Positions 16,800 to 24,036 of a DNA stretch of 34,139 nt are shown piece by piece. The stretch comes from Streptomyces durbertensis. GTDB lineage: Bacteria; Actinomycetota; Actinomycetes; Streptomycetales; Streptomycetaceae. Position 1 is the stretch's first letter, and every line of letters begins with the position of its first letter. The stretch is taken from NCBI RefSeq assembly GCF_014156695.1, contig NZ_WMLF01000007.1:1-34139 (forward strand), read 5' to 3'. The translations under genes were made by a program, and so were the position numbers. The notes beneath the pieces are model-generated. The model was not told the DNA's origin and did not search any database. It saw only the letters and a list, made by a program, of their open reading frames with translations.

Positions 16800-16867
16800 C
16801 GTACACGCCGTGCCCGGCGCCCCGGCGCCCCGGCGGTTCGCGGGTGGGCGCGGTCGGCCGGGCGGCG

Positions 16868-17572
16868 TCAGCCGGTGACGGCGACGTCCTGGCCGGTGAA
16901 ATGCAGGTCCACGCCCTCCTTGTCGGCGGTGACCGAGGTCAGCGCCACGCCGGCGGGCAGCCCGTCGATCTGCCGGGTGTAGTCGATCTTCCGACGGACC
17001 AGGTCCTCCAGCCCCGGCACGCCCGCGCCCGGGATGGCGTCGGCCCGCAGCCGCAGGGTGTCGCCGTTCTCCACGGTGATCGTGCTGGTCGTGGAGCGCT
17101 CGAACTGCTGGTTCAGCGGAAGGGCCAGCTTGCCGGTCACCCGCACCTTCGCCTCGCCCTCCGCCGTCTCGCCGGCGTAGCCGACGGTGATGCCCTCGTC
17201 GGCGGCGTCGGTCAAATCCCGGTAGGTCAGATGCGCGGTGCCGGTCGCCGACGAGGCCACGGCCGAGCTGAAGTCGCCGCTGACGTTGATGTCCCGGGCC
17301 TGGATCTCGAACTCGTTCACCCGCAGGGCCTGGCCCCCCGACTGGGTGGTCAGGCCGGTGAGCCGGGCGTCGACGGCGTCGAGCCGCTTCGCCGCCACCT
17401 GGGTGAGGAAGGGGAAGCCCTTGATGCTCACCTCGGCGCCGGACGCGTTCTGCGACGCCGCCAGCCGGTCCTCCATCCGGTCCTCGACCAGCTTGACCGC
17501 CAGCCGGTCCGCGCCGGTGAACAGCCCGGCCAGGACCAGCAGCACGATCAGCGTGATCCGGAGTGCTCGCAT
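16868..17572 (-). CDS. LmeA-like DUF2993 phospholipid-binding protein
   Basis: A 234-residue exported protein. Residues 4-20 form a signal anchor (LRITLIVLLVLAGLFTG), followed by the DUF2993 pattern: LAVKLVEDRMEDRL, EVSIKGFPFLTQVAAKRLDAVDARLTG, and DINVSG, ending VDLHFTGQDVAVTG. DUF2993 proteins include mycobacterial LmeA, a periplasmic phospholipid-binding factor needed for lipomannan maturation; Streptomyces members are uncharacterised. ATG 17572 follows GGGGGAAGCGAGAGG. A TAGGAT hexamer on the minus strand (17663-17668) is a possible -10. It lies downstream of the membrane protein/MoaD pair on the same strand but 184 bp away, so probably has its own promoter. Confidence 0.9.
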   Translation of the reverse strand: MRALRITLIVLLVLAGLFTGADRLAVKLVEDRMEDRLAASQNASGAEVSIKGFPFLTQVAAKRLDAVDARLTGLTTQSGGQALRVNEFEIQARDINVSGDFSSAVASSATGTAHLTYRDLTDAADEGITVGYAGETAEGEAKVRVTGKLALPLNQQFERSTTSTITVENGDTLRLRADAIPGAGVPGLEDLVRRKIDYTRQIDGLPAGVALTSVTADKEGVDLHFTGQDVAVTG

Positions 17573-17700
17573 GCCTCTCGCTTCCCCCTCGTGAACAGGT
17601 CCTCGACGACGGAAGCCGTGGACGGGCGTCCGCCGGTCCGGTCCCCCGTGGACCGGTCCGTGATCCTAACGTGACCGCGCCGCCCGGCCCCGGGACCAGC

Positions 17701-17739
17701 GGACGTGCCCGGGCGGACGTGCCCGGGCGGACGTGCCCG
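17701..17739. repeat. 14-bp tandem repeat, nearly three copies
   Basis: GGACGTGCCCGGGC at 17701-17714 and 17715-17728, then 11 matching bases at 17729-17739. It lies between the stop of the membrane protein gene and the DUF2993 promoter. Confidence 0.85.
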
Positions 17740-17756
17740 CCCCGAGCGGCCGCCGG

Positions 17757-18656
17757 TCAGCCGACGGCGCGGCCCAGCACGTACACTGCCGGAGCGGCCA
17801 GCGCCAGCGGCAGCGCCACCCCCGCCGTCAGATGGACAAACCGCGACGGCCAGTCGTAGCTGGCGACCCGCAGCCCCACCAACGCGCAGCCGCCGGCCAC
17901 CGCGCCGACCAGCACCGCCGGGGTGCCCAGGCCGGTCAGCCCGCCGCCCGCGACCCCCGCACCGGCACCGGCGAGCAGCGCCACCGGAAGCGACAGCGCC
18001 CCCGGCAGGGGCAGCGCCCGCGCCAGCACGGCCGCCGCGATCGCGAACGCGCCGACGACCACCACGTCCGTGCTCACCGGCTCGGCGGCCAGATAGCCGG
18101 CCGCGAGCACGGTCACCACGGTCGCGCCGACGGCGGCAGTCAACGCGTACAGACGCTCGTCCGGACCCGAGTGGTTGCGCAGTTGGAGGACGAGGACCAG
18201 CAGTATCCAGATGCCGAGACCGCCGACCACGGCCGTCGCGGCCTGGTCGCGCGGCGCGACGAGCAGCAGCACGTCCGCCGTCACACCGGCGAGGAACGCC
18301 AGCGCGATGCCCTGCCGGGCCGGCCACATGCCGTTCAGCCGGTACCAGCCGGCCGCGGTCACCGCCTGGAGCAGCAGCACCGCCACGGTCAGCGCGGGCC
18401 GGCCGAGCTGCGCGGTGCCGGCGACCAGCAGCGCCAGCGCGGCCGTCAGCGCCGCCGGCTGCAGCCCCGGCGGGATGATCGGATCACCCGTTCGGTGGTC
18501 CGGGTGGCCGGGGATCCCCCGATAGGGGGAAGAGGCGCCGCGACGCCTCCGGCCACGGGAGCCGCCGCCCGAACCGCTGCCCGAGCCGCCGCCCGTCTGG
18601 TGCTCGGCTGCCGGGGAGCTGTCCGGCCCCGCCGCCCTGCGTCGTCGCTCGCTCAC
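17757..18656 (-). CDS. Polytopic integral membrane protein
   Basis: A 299-residue protein of unknown function. The first 65 residues are hydrophilic, rich in Arg, Gly and Ser (GGGSGSGSGGGSRGRRRR). The remaining sequence holds about eight hydrophobic helices, for example LTAALALLVAGTAQLG, ALTVAVLLLQAVTAAG, LGIWILLVLVLQL, AAVGATVVTVLAAGYLA and VALPLALAAPAVYVLG. I recall an equivalent gene near glnR in other Streptomyces. The GTG start at 18656 overlaps the MoaD-like stop (GTGA), so the two are translationally coupled. No catalytic motif is seen, so no function is assigned. Confidence 0.85.
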   Translation of the reverse strand: MSERRRRAAGPDSSPAAEHQTGGGSGSGSGGGSRGRRRRGASSPYRGIPGHPDHRTGDPIIPPGLQPAALTAALALLVAGTAQLGRPALTVAVLLLQAVTAAGWYRLNGMWPARQGIALAFLAGVTADVLLLVAPRDQAATAVVGGLGIWILLVLVLQLRNHSGPDERLYALTAAVGATVVTVLAAGYLAAEPVSTDVVVVGAFAIAAAVLARALPLPGALSLPVALLAGAGAGVAGGGLTGLGTPAVLVGAVAGGCALVGLRVASYDWPSRFVHLTAGVALPLALAAPAVYVLGRAVG

Positions 18657-18922
18657 CGGGCGCCCCCGGCGAACGGCGGAAGCACCTCGACCGTGCCGCC
18701 GTCGGTGAGCGTCACCGACTCCGGTGCGCGCGTGCCCACCGGGTCGCCGTTCACCAGGAACGAGCAGCGCCGCAGTACCCGCGCGAACTCGGGCCGTGCG
18801 GCGTGCCGCTCCCCGGCCTGCGCCAGGGCGTCGGCGAGGGTGGCGGCGTCATAGGCCTCCTCCGCCACCCCGGCGGCGGCCTTCGCCGCCGCCCAGTAGC
18901 GGATGGTCCCCTGTGCGGGCAT
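18653..18922 (-). CDS. MoaD/ThiS family sulfur-carrier-like protein
   Basis: An 89-residue beta-grasp protein: TIRYWAAAKAAAGV at 6-19, a helix, SFLVNGDPVG, then VTLTDGGTVEVLPPFAGGAR at the end. MoaD and ThiS carry sulfur as a thiocarboxylate on a C-terminal Gly-Gly. Here two residues (Ala-Arg) follow the GG, so it would need trimming or does not work as a classical carrier. ATG 18922 follows AGAGAG. It overlaps the membrane protein gene by 4 bases, unlike typical moaD which sits with moaE. Confidence 0.88.
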   Translation of the reverse strand: MPAQGTIRYWAAAKAAAGVAEEAYDAATLADALAQAGERHAARPEFARVLRRCSFLVNGDPVGTRAPESVTLTDGGTVEVLPPFAGGAR

Positions 18923-19120
18923 CGATCTCTCTCCCAGCCGTGTGATGTGCCGCCCCCATCATGACGTGTCCGTATGACGGACAGTGCATCCGTGCGCCCC
19001 CCTCTTTCGACATCCGGGGAATCCCCAGTTCAGGCCGCGTTTCACGGGGTGTGGCAGGGGGGAGCGTGACCTACGTCCCGCTGTGCGCGGGCGCCATCCG
19101 CGCTAGGGTGCTGCACTAAG

Positions 19121-19153
19121 AAGGATCCGGGCGACGACGCCTCCGGGTCCTTT
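19121..19153 (+). promoter_or_regulatory. Terminator-like hairpin in the glnR leader
   Basis: AAGGATCCGG (19121-19130) pairs with CCGGGTCCTT (19143-19152), ten pairs with one G-U, then a short T run. It lies 90 bp before glnR and could attenuate it. A TAGGGT hexamer (19104-19109) just upstream could be a -10, placing the hairpin at the very 5' end of the transcript. The rest of 18923-19120 shows no gene. Confidence 0.45.
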
Positions 19154-19243
19154 CGCGCTTTCAGGCCGGCGGCCGCGACGACGCGTCCCCGCGCCCGAGC
19201 CGACTCCACGTCCTCGACGGGACCGAGGAAGGAACTCACCGTC

Positions 19244-20044
19244 ATGAGCTCGCTACTCCTCCTGACCAACGCGCTCCAGCCGTCGACCGAAGTACTGCCC
19301 GCTCTCGGGCTCCTCCTCCACAACGTGCGTGTCGCCCCCGCAGAGGGGCCCGCGCTCGTCAACACCCCCGGCGCCGACGTCGTCCTCGTCGACGGCCGCC
19401 GCGACCTGCCGCAGGTCCGCTCCCTGTGCCAGCTGCTGCGCTCCACCGGCCCGGGCTGCCCGCTGATCCTCATCGTCACCGAGGGCGGCCTGGCCGCCGT
19501 CACCGCCGAGTGGGGCGTCGACGACGTCATCCTCGACACCGCCGGGCCGGCCGAGGTCGAGGCCCGCCTGCGGCTGGCCACCGGCCGCCAGCAGGTCAGC
19601 GACGACAGCCCCATGGAGATCCGCAACGGCGACCTGTCCGTCGACGAGGCCACCTACAGCGCCAAGCTCAAGGGCCGGGTCCTGGACCTGACCTTCAAGG
19701 AGTTCGAGCTGCTGAAGTACCTCGCCCAGCACCCGGGCCGGGTCTTCACCCGCGCCCAGCTCCTCCAGGAGGTCTGGGGCTACGACTACTTCGGCGGCAC
19801 CCGCACCGTCGACGTGCACGTACGGCGGCTGCGGGCCAAGCTCGGCCCCGAGTACGAGTCGCTGATCGGCACCGTCCGCAACGTCGGCTACCGCTTCGTC
19901 TCCCCGGAGAAGCCGGAGAAGACCGCCGAGCAGCGCAAGGCCGAGGCCGACGCCAAGGCCGTCACCAAGGCCGCCGAACAGGTCGCGCAGGAGGCCGTCT
20001 CCGGCCGCACGACCTCCAGGGACACTGCCGCACGCAACCGCTGA
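19244..20044 (+). CDS. glnR: Nitrogen-response regulator GlnR
   Basis: A 266-residue orphan OmpR/PhoB-family regulator that controls ammonium assimilation genes such as glnA, amtB and nirB. N-terminal receiver-like domain (about 1-115, [19 protein letters not shown]... [11 protein letters not shown]) and C-terminal winged helix (about 130-225: [53 protein letters not shown] and [11 protein letters not shown]). A Lys/Glu/Ala-rich tail follows. GlnR has no partner histidine kinase and its receiver dimerises without classical phosphorylation; no kinase gene is adjacent here. ATG 19244 follows AGGAAGGA. A hairpin lies in its leader. Confidence 0.95.
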   Translation: MSSLLLLTNALQPSTEVLPALGLLLHNVRVAPAEGPALVNTPGADVVLVDGRRDLPQVRSLCQLLRSTGPGCPLILIVTEGGLAAVTAEWGVDDVILDTAGPAEVEARLRLATGRQQVSDDSPMEIRNGDLSVDEATYSAKLKGRVLDLTFKEFELLKYLAQHPGRVFTRAQLLQEVWGYDYFGGTRTVDVHVRRLRAKLGPEYESLIGTVRNVGYRFVSPEKPEKTAEQRKAEADAKAVTKAAEQVAQEAVSGRTTSRDTAARNR

Positions 20045-20108
20045 CGCCCGTCCCCGCGCGGAACGACGATCACACCGCGCGGGGCAGCCATCCGGCGGTC
20101 ACCACGCG

Positions 20109-20114
20109 TAGACT
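20109..20114 (+). promoter_or_regulatory. -10 element for leaderless LacI-family transcript
   Basis: TAGACT ends 7 bases before the GTG at 20122 and there is no Shine-Dalgarno, so transcription probably starts at the GTG itself. Confidence 0.5.
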
Positions 20115-20121
20115 GCCCGAC

Positions 20122-21144
20122 GTGGCGAAGGTGACGCGGGATGACGTGGCAAGACTGGCGGGTACCTCGACCGCGGTGGTCAGTTATGTCATCAACGACG
20201 GCCCGCGGCCGGTGGCGCCCGCCACCAGGGAACGCGTCCTGGCCGCGATCAAGGAACTCGGCTACCGGCCCGACCGCGTCGCCCAGGCGATGGCCTCCCG
20301 CCGCACCGACCTCATAGGCATGATCGTCCCCGACGCCCGGCAGCCCTTCTTCGGCGAGATGGCACACGCCGTCGAACAGGCCGCCGCCGAACGCGGCAAG
20401 ATGGTCCTCGTCGGCAACAGCGACTACCTCGACGACCGCGAGGTCCACTACCTGCGCGCCTTCCTCGGCATGCGGGTCGCCGGCCTCATCCTCGTCAGCC
20501 AGGGCCCCAGCGAGCGCGCCGCCGCCGAGATCGACGCCTGGGACGCGCGCGTCGTGCTCCTGCACCGCCGCCCCGACGCCATCGACGACGTCGCCGTCGT
20601 CACCGACGACATCGGCGGCGCCCACCTCGCCACCCGCCACCTCCTCGAACACGGCCACGAGTACGTCGCCTGCCTCGGCGGCGTCGACGAGACCCCCGTC
20701 GTCGGCGACCCGGTCACCGACCACGTCGAAGGCTGGCGCCGCGCGATGCGCGAAGCCGGCCGCTCCACCGAGGGCCGCCTCTTCCAGGCCCCCTACAACC
20801 GCTACGACGCCTACCGCGTCGCCCTCGACCTGCTCGCCGGCCCCGACCGCCCCCCGGCCATCGTCTGCGCCACCGACGACCAGGCCATCGGCGTCCTCCG
20901 CGCCGCCCGCGAACTGCGCGTCGACGTGCCCGGCGAACTGGCCGTCGCCGGCTTCGACGACGTCAAGGAAGCCGCCCTCACCGACCCGCCCCTCACCACC
21001 GTCGCCTCCGACCGCCCCGCCATGGCACGCGCCGCCGTCGACCTCCTCCTCGACGACGGCCTCCGCGTCTCCGGCACCCGCCGCGACCGCCTCCGCCAGT
21101 TCCCCTCCGCCCTGGTGATCCGCCGCAGCTGCGGCTGCGCCTGA
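20122..21144 (+). CDS. LacI family transcriptional regulator
   Basis: A 340-residue regulator. N-terminal LacI helix-turn-helix ([28 protein letters not shown], residues about 4-31) and hinge ([24 protein letters not shown]), then a periplasmic-binding-protein-like ligand domain: [72 protein letters not shown]. It ends RRSCGCA. GTG 20122 is fixed by the family start and a leaderless promoter. A LacI gene next to glnR is a conserved arrangement in Streptomyces to my knowledge. The inducer is probably a sugar or nucleoside but cannot be read. Confidence 0.93.
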   Translation: MAKVTRDDVARLAGTSTAVVSYVINDGPRPVAPATRERVLAAIKELGYRPDRVAQAMASRRTDLIGMIVPDARQPFFGEMAHAVEQAAAERGKMVLVGNSDYLDDREVHYLRAFLGMRVAGLILVSQGPSERAAAEIDAWDARVVLLHRRPDAIDDVAVVTDDIGGAHLATRHLLEHGHEYVACLGGVDETPVVGDPVTDHVEGWRRAMREAGRSTEGRLFQAPYNRYDAYRVALDLLAGPDRPPAIVCATDDQAIGVLRAARELRVDVPGELAVAGFDDVKEAALTDPPLTTVASDRPAMARAAVDLLLDDGLRVSGTRRDRLRQFPSALVIRRSCGCA

Positions 21145-21419
21145 CACCTACCGGCGGACCTGCCGCCAACCGCACCCCTTCCCGTTTCCCGGAGCGCTGC
21201 CCCGGACCCGGTGTCGCGATCCGGCCGCCGCTCGTCCCTGCTCTCAGGACGGGCTGCGCCGGCTCCGCCGCGGAATCCGCTCACGGGCCTGCCCCGCCGA
21301 CGTCGGAACGCCGCCGCGTGAGCCCCGCCGGCCGCTGGGCGCGCGGCAACGGCACGAACGCTGTCCGGAATTCGCTGATCAGCACGGAGCGGGAGTCCCA
21401 ACTACATTGCTAATCTGGG

Positions 21420-22439
21420 ATGATGGACTTTCGCCATCTGGGACGCAGTGGTTTGACAGTCAGCCGGATCGCGTACGGAAACTGGTTGACCCGGAGTTCA
21501 TCGGAAAGCGAAGAGACCGAACACGCCTGTGTGCGCGCCGCGCTTGACGCCGGAATCACCACCTTCGACACCGCCGACGTCTATGCGGGCGGCCGTGCGG
21601 AGGAGTCCCTCGGCCGGGCGCTGAAGGGCGAGCGTCGGGAGGGCCTGGAGATCCTCACCAAGGTCTTCGCGCCGGTAGGGCCCGGCCGCAACGACATGGG
21701 GCTCTCGCGCAAGCACGTACGGGAGTCGATCGATCATTCCCTGCGTCGCCTCGGCATGGACCACGTGGATGTCTACCAGGCCCACCGTTTCGACCTCTCG
21801 ACCCCGCTCGAGGAGACCATGGAAGCGCTGGCCGACGTGGTGCACTCCGGCAAGGCGCACTACATCGGTGTCTCCGAGTGGACCGCGGACCAGATCAGGA
21901 GCGGACACGCACTCGCCCGGGAGCTCAAGGTACCCCTGGTGTCCAACCAGCCGCAGTACTCGGCCCTGTGGCGGGTGCCCGAGGCCGAGGTGATCCCGGC
22001 CTGCGAGGAGCTCGGCGTCGGGCAGATCGTCTGGTCGCCGCTGGCCCAGGGTGTACTGACCGGCAAATACCTGCCGGGCGGCGCGTGGCCTGAGGGCTCC
22101 CGGGCGACGGACTCGAACGACGGCTCGGCGGAACTCGCCTCCTGGCTGAATGACGACGTCCTCAGCCGTGTGCAGCGGCTCCGGCCGATCGCCGCCGACG
22201 GCGGCCTGACGGTCGCCCAACTCTCCCTCGCCTGGGTACTCCAGAACCCGAACGTCAGCGCCGCGGTGCTCGGTGCGTCCCGGCCCGAGCAGATCACCGA
22301 CAACGTCAAGGCGGCCGGCGTCGAGCTGGACGACGAGGTCATGGCACGGATCGACGCCGTCCTGGGCCCGGTGGCCCATCGCGACCCCGCGGCCACGGTC
22401 GCGATGAGCCCTCGGTCCGCCGGCTGGCGGCTCGCCTGA
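21420..22439 (+). CDS. Aldo/keto reductase (Kv-beta-like)
   Basis: A 339-residue NADPH-dependent aldo/keto reductase. The catalytic tetrad is complete: Asp50 and Tyr55 (FDTADVYAGG), Lys81 (LTKVF) and His122 (YQAHRFD). Further family motifs are GKAHYIGVSEW, SNQPQYSALWR, WSPLAQGVLTGKY and LGASRPEQITDN, with the NADPH-binding end. Closest in feel to the potassium-channel beta-subunit/YghZ group. ATG 21420 has no strong ribosome site. It is the first gene after the LacI gene (275-bp gap with no gene) and is convergent with the P450. It may be a tailoring enzyme of the indolactam cluster or a flanking housekeeping gene; direction and position do not decide. Confidence 0.92.
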   Translation: MMDFRHLGRSGLTVSRIAYGNWLTRSSSESEETEHACVRAALDAGITTFDTADVYAGGRAEESLGRALKGERREGLEILTKVFAPVGPGRNDMGLSRKHVRESIDHSLRRLGMDHVDVYQAHRFDLSTPLEETMEALADVVHSGKAHYIGVSEWTADQIRSGHALARELKVPLVSNQPQYSALWRVPEAEVIPACEELGVGQIVWSPLAQGVLTGKYLPGGAWPEGSRATDSNDGSAELASWLNDDVLSRVQRLRPIAADGGLTVAQLSLAWVLQNPNVSAAVLGASRPEQITDNVKAAGVELDDEVMARIDAVLGPVAHRDPAATVAMSPRSAGWRLA

Positions 22440-22527
22440 CGGTCCGGACCGGGTCTTCCCCGCGGACGGTGCGGCGCGTCCGGGGGGAGGAGCCCCGTCA
22501 AGTCCCCCACAGGGACCGGAACGTCGG

Positions 22528-22554
22528 GTCCGCGGATGAGGCGGTACCGCGGAC
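22528..22554. terminator. Bidirectional terminator between AKR and P450
   Basis: Perfect 8-bp inverted repeat GTCCGCGG/CCGCGGAC (22528-22535 with 22547-22554), 11-base loop, between two convergent genes. Confidence 0.6.
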
Positions 22555-22565
22555 GTGCCGGGAAT

Positions 22566-23768
22566 TCACCAGGTGGCCGGCAGCGACAGCAGGCTCCGCA
22601 CCTGCATGCCGTCTTTCCATTCCAGTGAACCCGGAGGAACGGCGCACCGCATGCCGGGTAGCCGCGCGAACAGTGTTTCCAGCGCCACCCGCATTTCAAG
22701 CCGGGCCAGCGGCGCGCCCAGGCAGCGGTGGATTCCGTAGCCGAATCCCAGATGGGGATTGTGCTCCCGGGTGAGGTCGAAGCGGTCCGCGTTCTCGAAG
22801 ACCGATTCATCGCGGTTGGCCGAAGGAATGGCGGGAAGTACGGACTCGCCCGCACGGACCAGCGTTCCGCTCAGTTCGACGTCCTCGGTGGCGTAGCGCG
22901 CGAAGGTGACATGGGAGATGAGCGGAACGTAGCGCAGCAGCTCCTCGACCGCCGTCGGCATCAACTCGGGCCGGTGCTTGAGCAGATCCAGTTGCCCGGG
23001 GTGGGTGAACAGGACAAAGAGGGAGTCGACGAGCTGCGACGAGACCGTCTCGTGCCCCGCGATGAGCAGCACGGTCGCCAGCTCCACCAGTTCCTTCTCG
23101 GAGAGTCTGTCCTCCTTGTCACTGGCCTCGACCATGGCGCTGATCAGGTCGTCCCGCGGCCGCGCACGACGGCTGCCCATCAGCTGCGCGATGTATCCGT
23201 GCAGCCGCTCGGTGTCCGCCTCGACCTCCTCCTCCGTCATCACGGTCGTGGCGGAGAACGCGTCCAACCAGCCGCGGAACCGCTCACGGTCCTCGAACGG
23301 GACGCCGAGCAGATCGCACACCACCGTGCCGGCGAAGGGAACCGCGAACCCCTCCATGAGATCGGCGGGCGGGCCCTGGGCCAGGAGGCCGTCGATCAGC
23401 CGGTGTGCCTCCCCTTCGAGTCGGGGACGCAGCAGTTCGACGCGGCGCGTGGTGAAGACCTTGGTCAGGAGCCGACGCAGCCGCGTGTGGTCGGGCGGGT
23501 CCATGCCCAGGATGCTGGTGTGGATGGGCAGCGGAGTGAGGCGGGACTCGTCGTGCTCCGCCGCCAGCGCGCGGCTGAAGCGGCGGTCCCCGAGGATCGT
23601 CTTCATGTCCGCGTACGTCGTGACCAGCCAGGCGTCGTCGCCGAAGGGGCAGCCGACCCGGAGGACGGGTTCCTCCCGGCGCAGCTTCGCGTACAGCGGA
23701 TCGACGTCCAGCGCGACCGCTTCGCCGAAAGGGTAGCCGCGGGGTGAGGGTGACCGCTGCTCGCTCAT
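22566..23768 (-). CDS. tleB: Cytochrome P450, TleB/LtxB/MpnC-like indolactam-forming candidate
   Basis: A 400-residue soluble bacterial P450. I-helix AGHETV, ExxR in EELLR, and haem loop FGYGIHRCLG with Cys349 as the axial ligand. The LGMDPPDHTRLRRL block is typical of actinobacterial CYPs. ATG 23768 follows GGAGGTG and overlaps the mbtH stop (ATGA), so it is translationally coupled to mbtH and the NRPS. In teleocidin, lyngbyatoxin and pendolmycin pathways the P450 next to such an NRPS makes the C-N bond between the N-methylvaline nitrogen and indole C4, closing the nine-membered indolactam ring. That assignment rests on context, so the symbol is provisional; P450 class motifs alone only prove a monooxygenase fold. 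Confidence 0.85.
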   Translation of the reverse strand: MSEQRSPSPRGYPFGEAVALDVDPLYAKLRREEPVLRVGCPFGDDAWLVTTYADMKTILGDRRFSRALAAEHDESRLTPLPIHTSILGMDPPDHTRLRRLLTKVFTTRRVELLRPRLEGEAHRLIDGLLAQGPPADLMEGFAVPFAGTVVCDLLGVPFEDRERFRGWLDAFSATTVMTEEEVEADTERLHGYIAQLMGSRRARPRDDLISAMVEASDKEDRLSEKELVELATVLLIAGHETVSSQLVDSLFVLFTHPGQLDLLKHRPELMPTAVEELLRYVPLISHVTFARYATEDVELSGTLVRAGESVLPAIPSANRDESVFENADRFDLTREHNPHLGFGYGIHRCLGAPLARLEMRVALETLFARLPGMRCAVPPGSLEWKDGMQVRSLLSLPATW

Positions 23769-23995
23769 GCGGACCGCACCTCCGAGACCCGGTCGTAGTG
23801 CTCGACGAGGCTCTTGGGTCGCATGTCGGTCCAGTTCTCCTCGACGTAGGTGAGGCACTCCTGGTGGGAAGCGGGGCCGTGGACCGCGGTCCAGCCCGCG
23901 GGCACGGTGGTGAAGGACGGCCACAGGGAGTGCTGCCCCTCGTCGTTGACGAGGACCGAGAAGGTGCCTTCGGTGTTGTCCCAGGGGTTGCTCAT
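23765..23995 (-). CDS. MbtH family NRPS chaperone
   Basis: A 76-residue MbtH-like protein that binds and activates or solubilises adenylation domains. Signature residues are present: NPWDNTEG, NDEGQHSLWP, VPAGWTAVHG and NWTDMRPKSL. ATG 23995 follows GGAAAGG. It starts 41 bp after the NRPS stop and overlaps the P450 start by 4 bases, so it is co-transcribed and coupled. It is expected to partner one or both A domains of the adjacent NRPS. A longer open frame upstream is only the shadow of the NRPS. Confidence 0.96.
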   Translation of the reverse strand: MSNPWDNTEGTFSVLVNDEGQHSLWPSFTTVPAGWTAVHGPASHQECLTYVEENWTDMRPKSLVEHYDRVSEVRSA

Positions 23996-24036
23996 GACGC
24001 GTGCCTTTCCATGGGTGGTGGACGTGGCGGTGGTGT

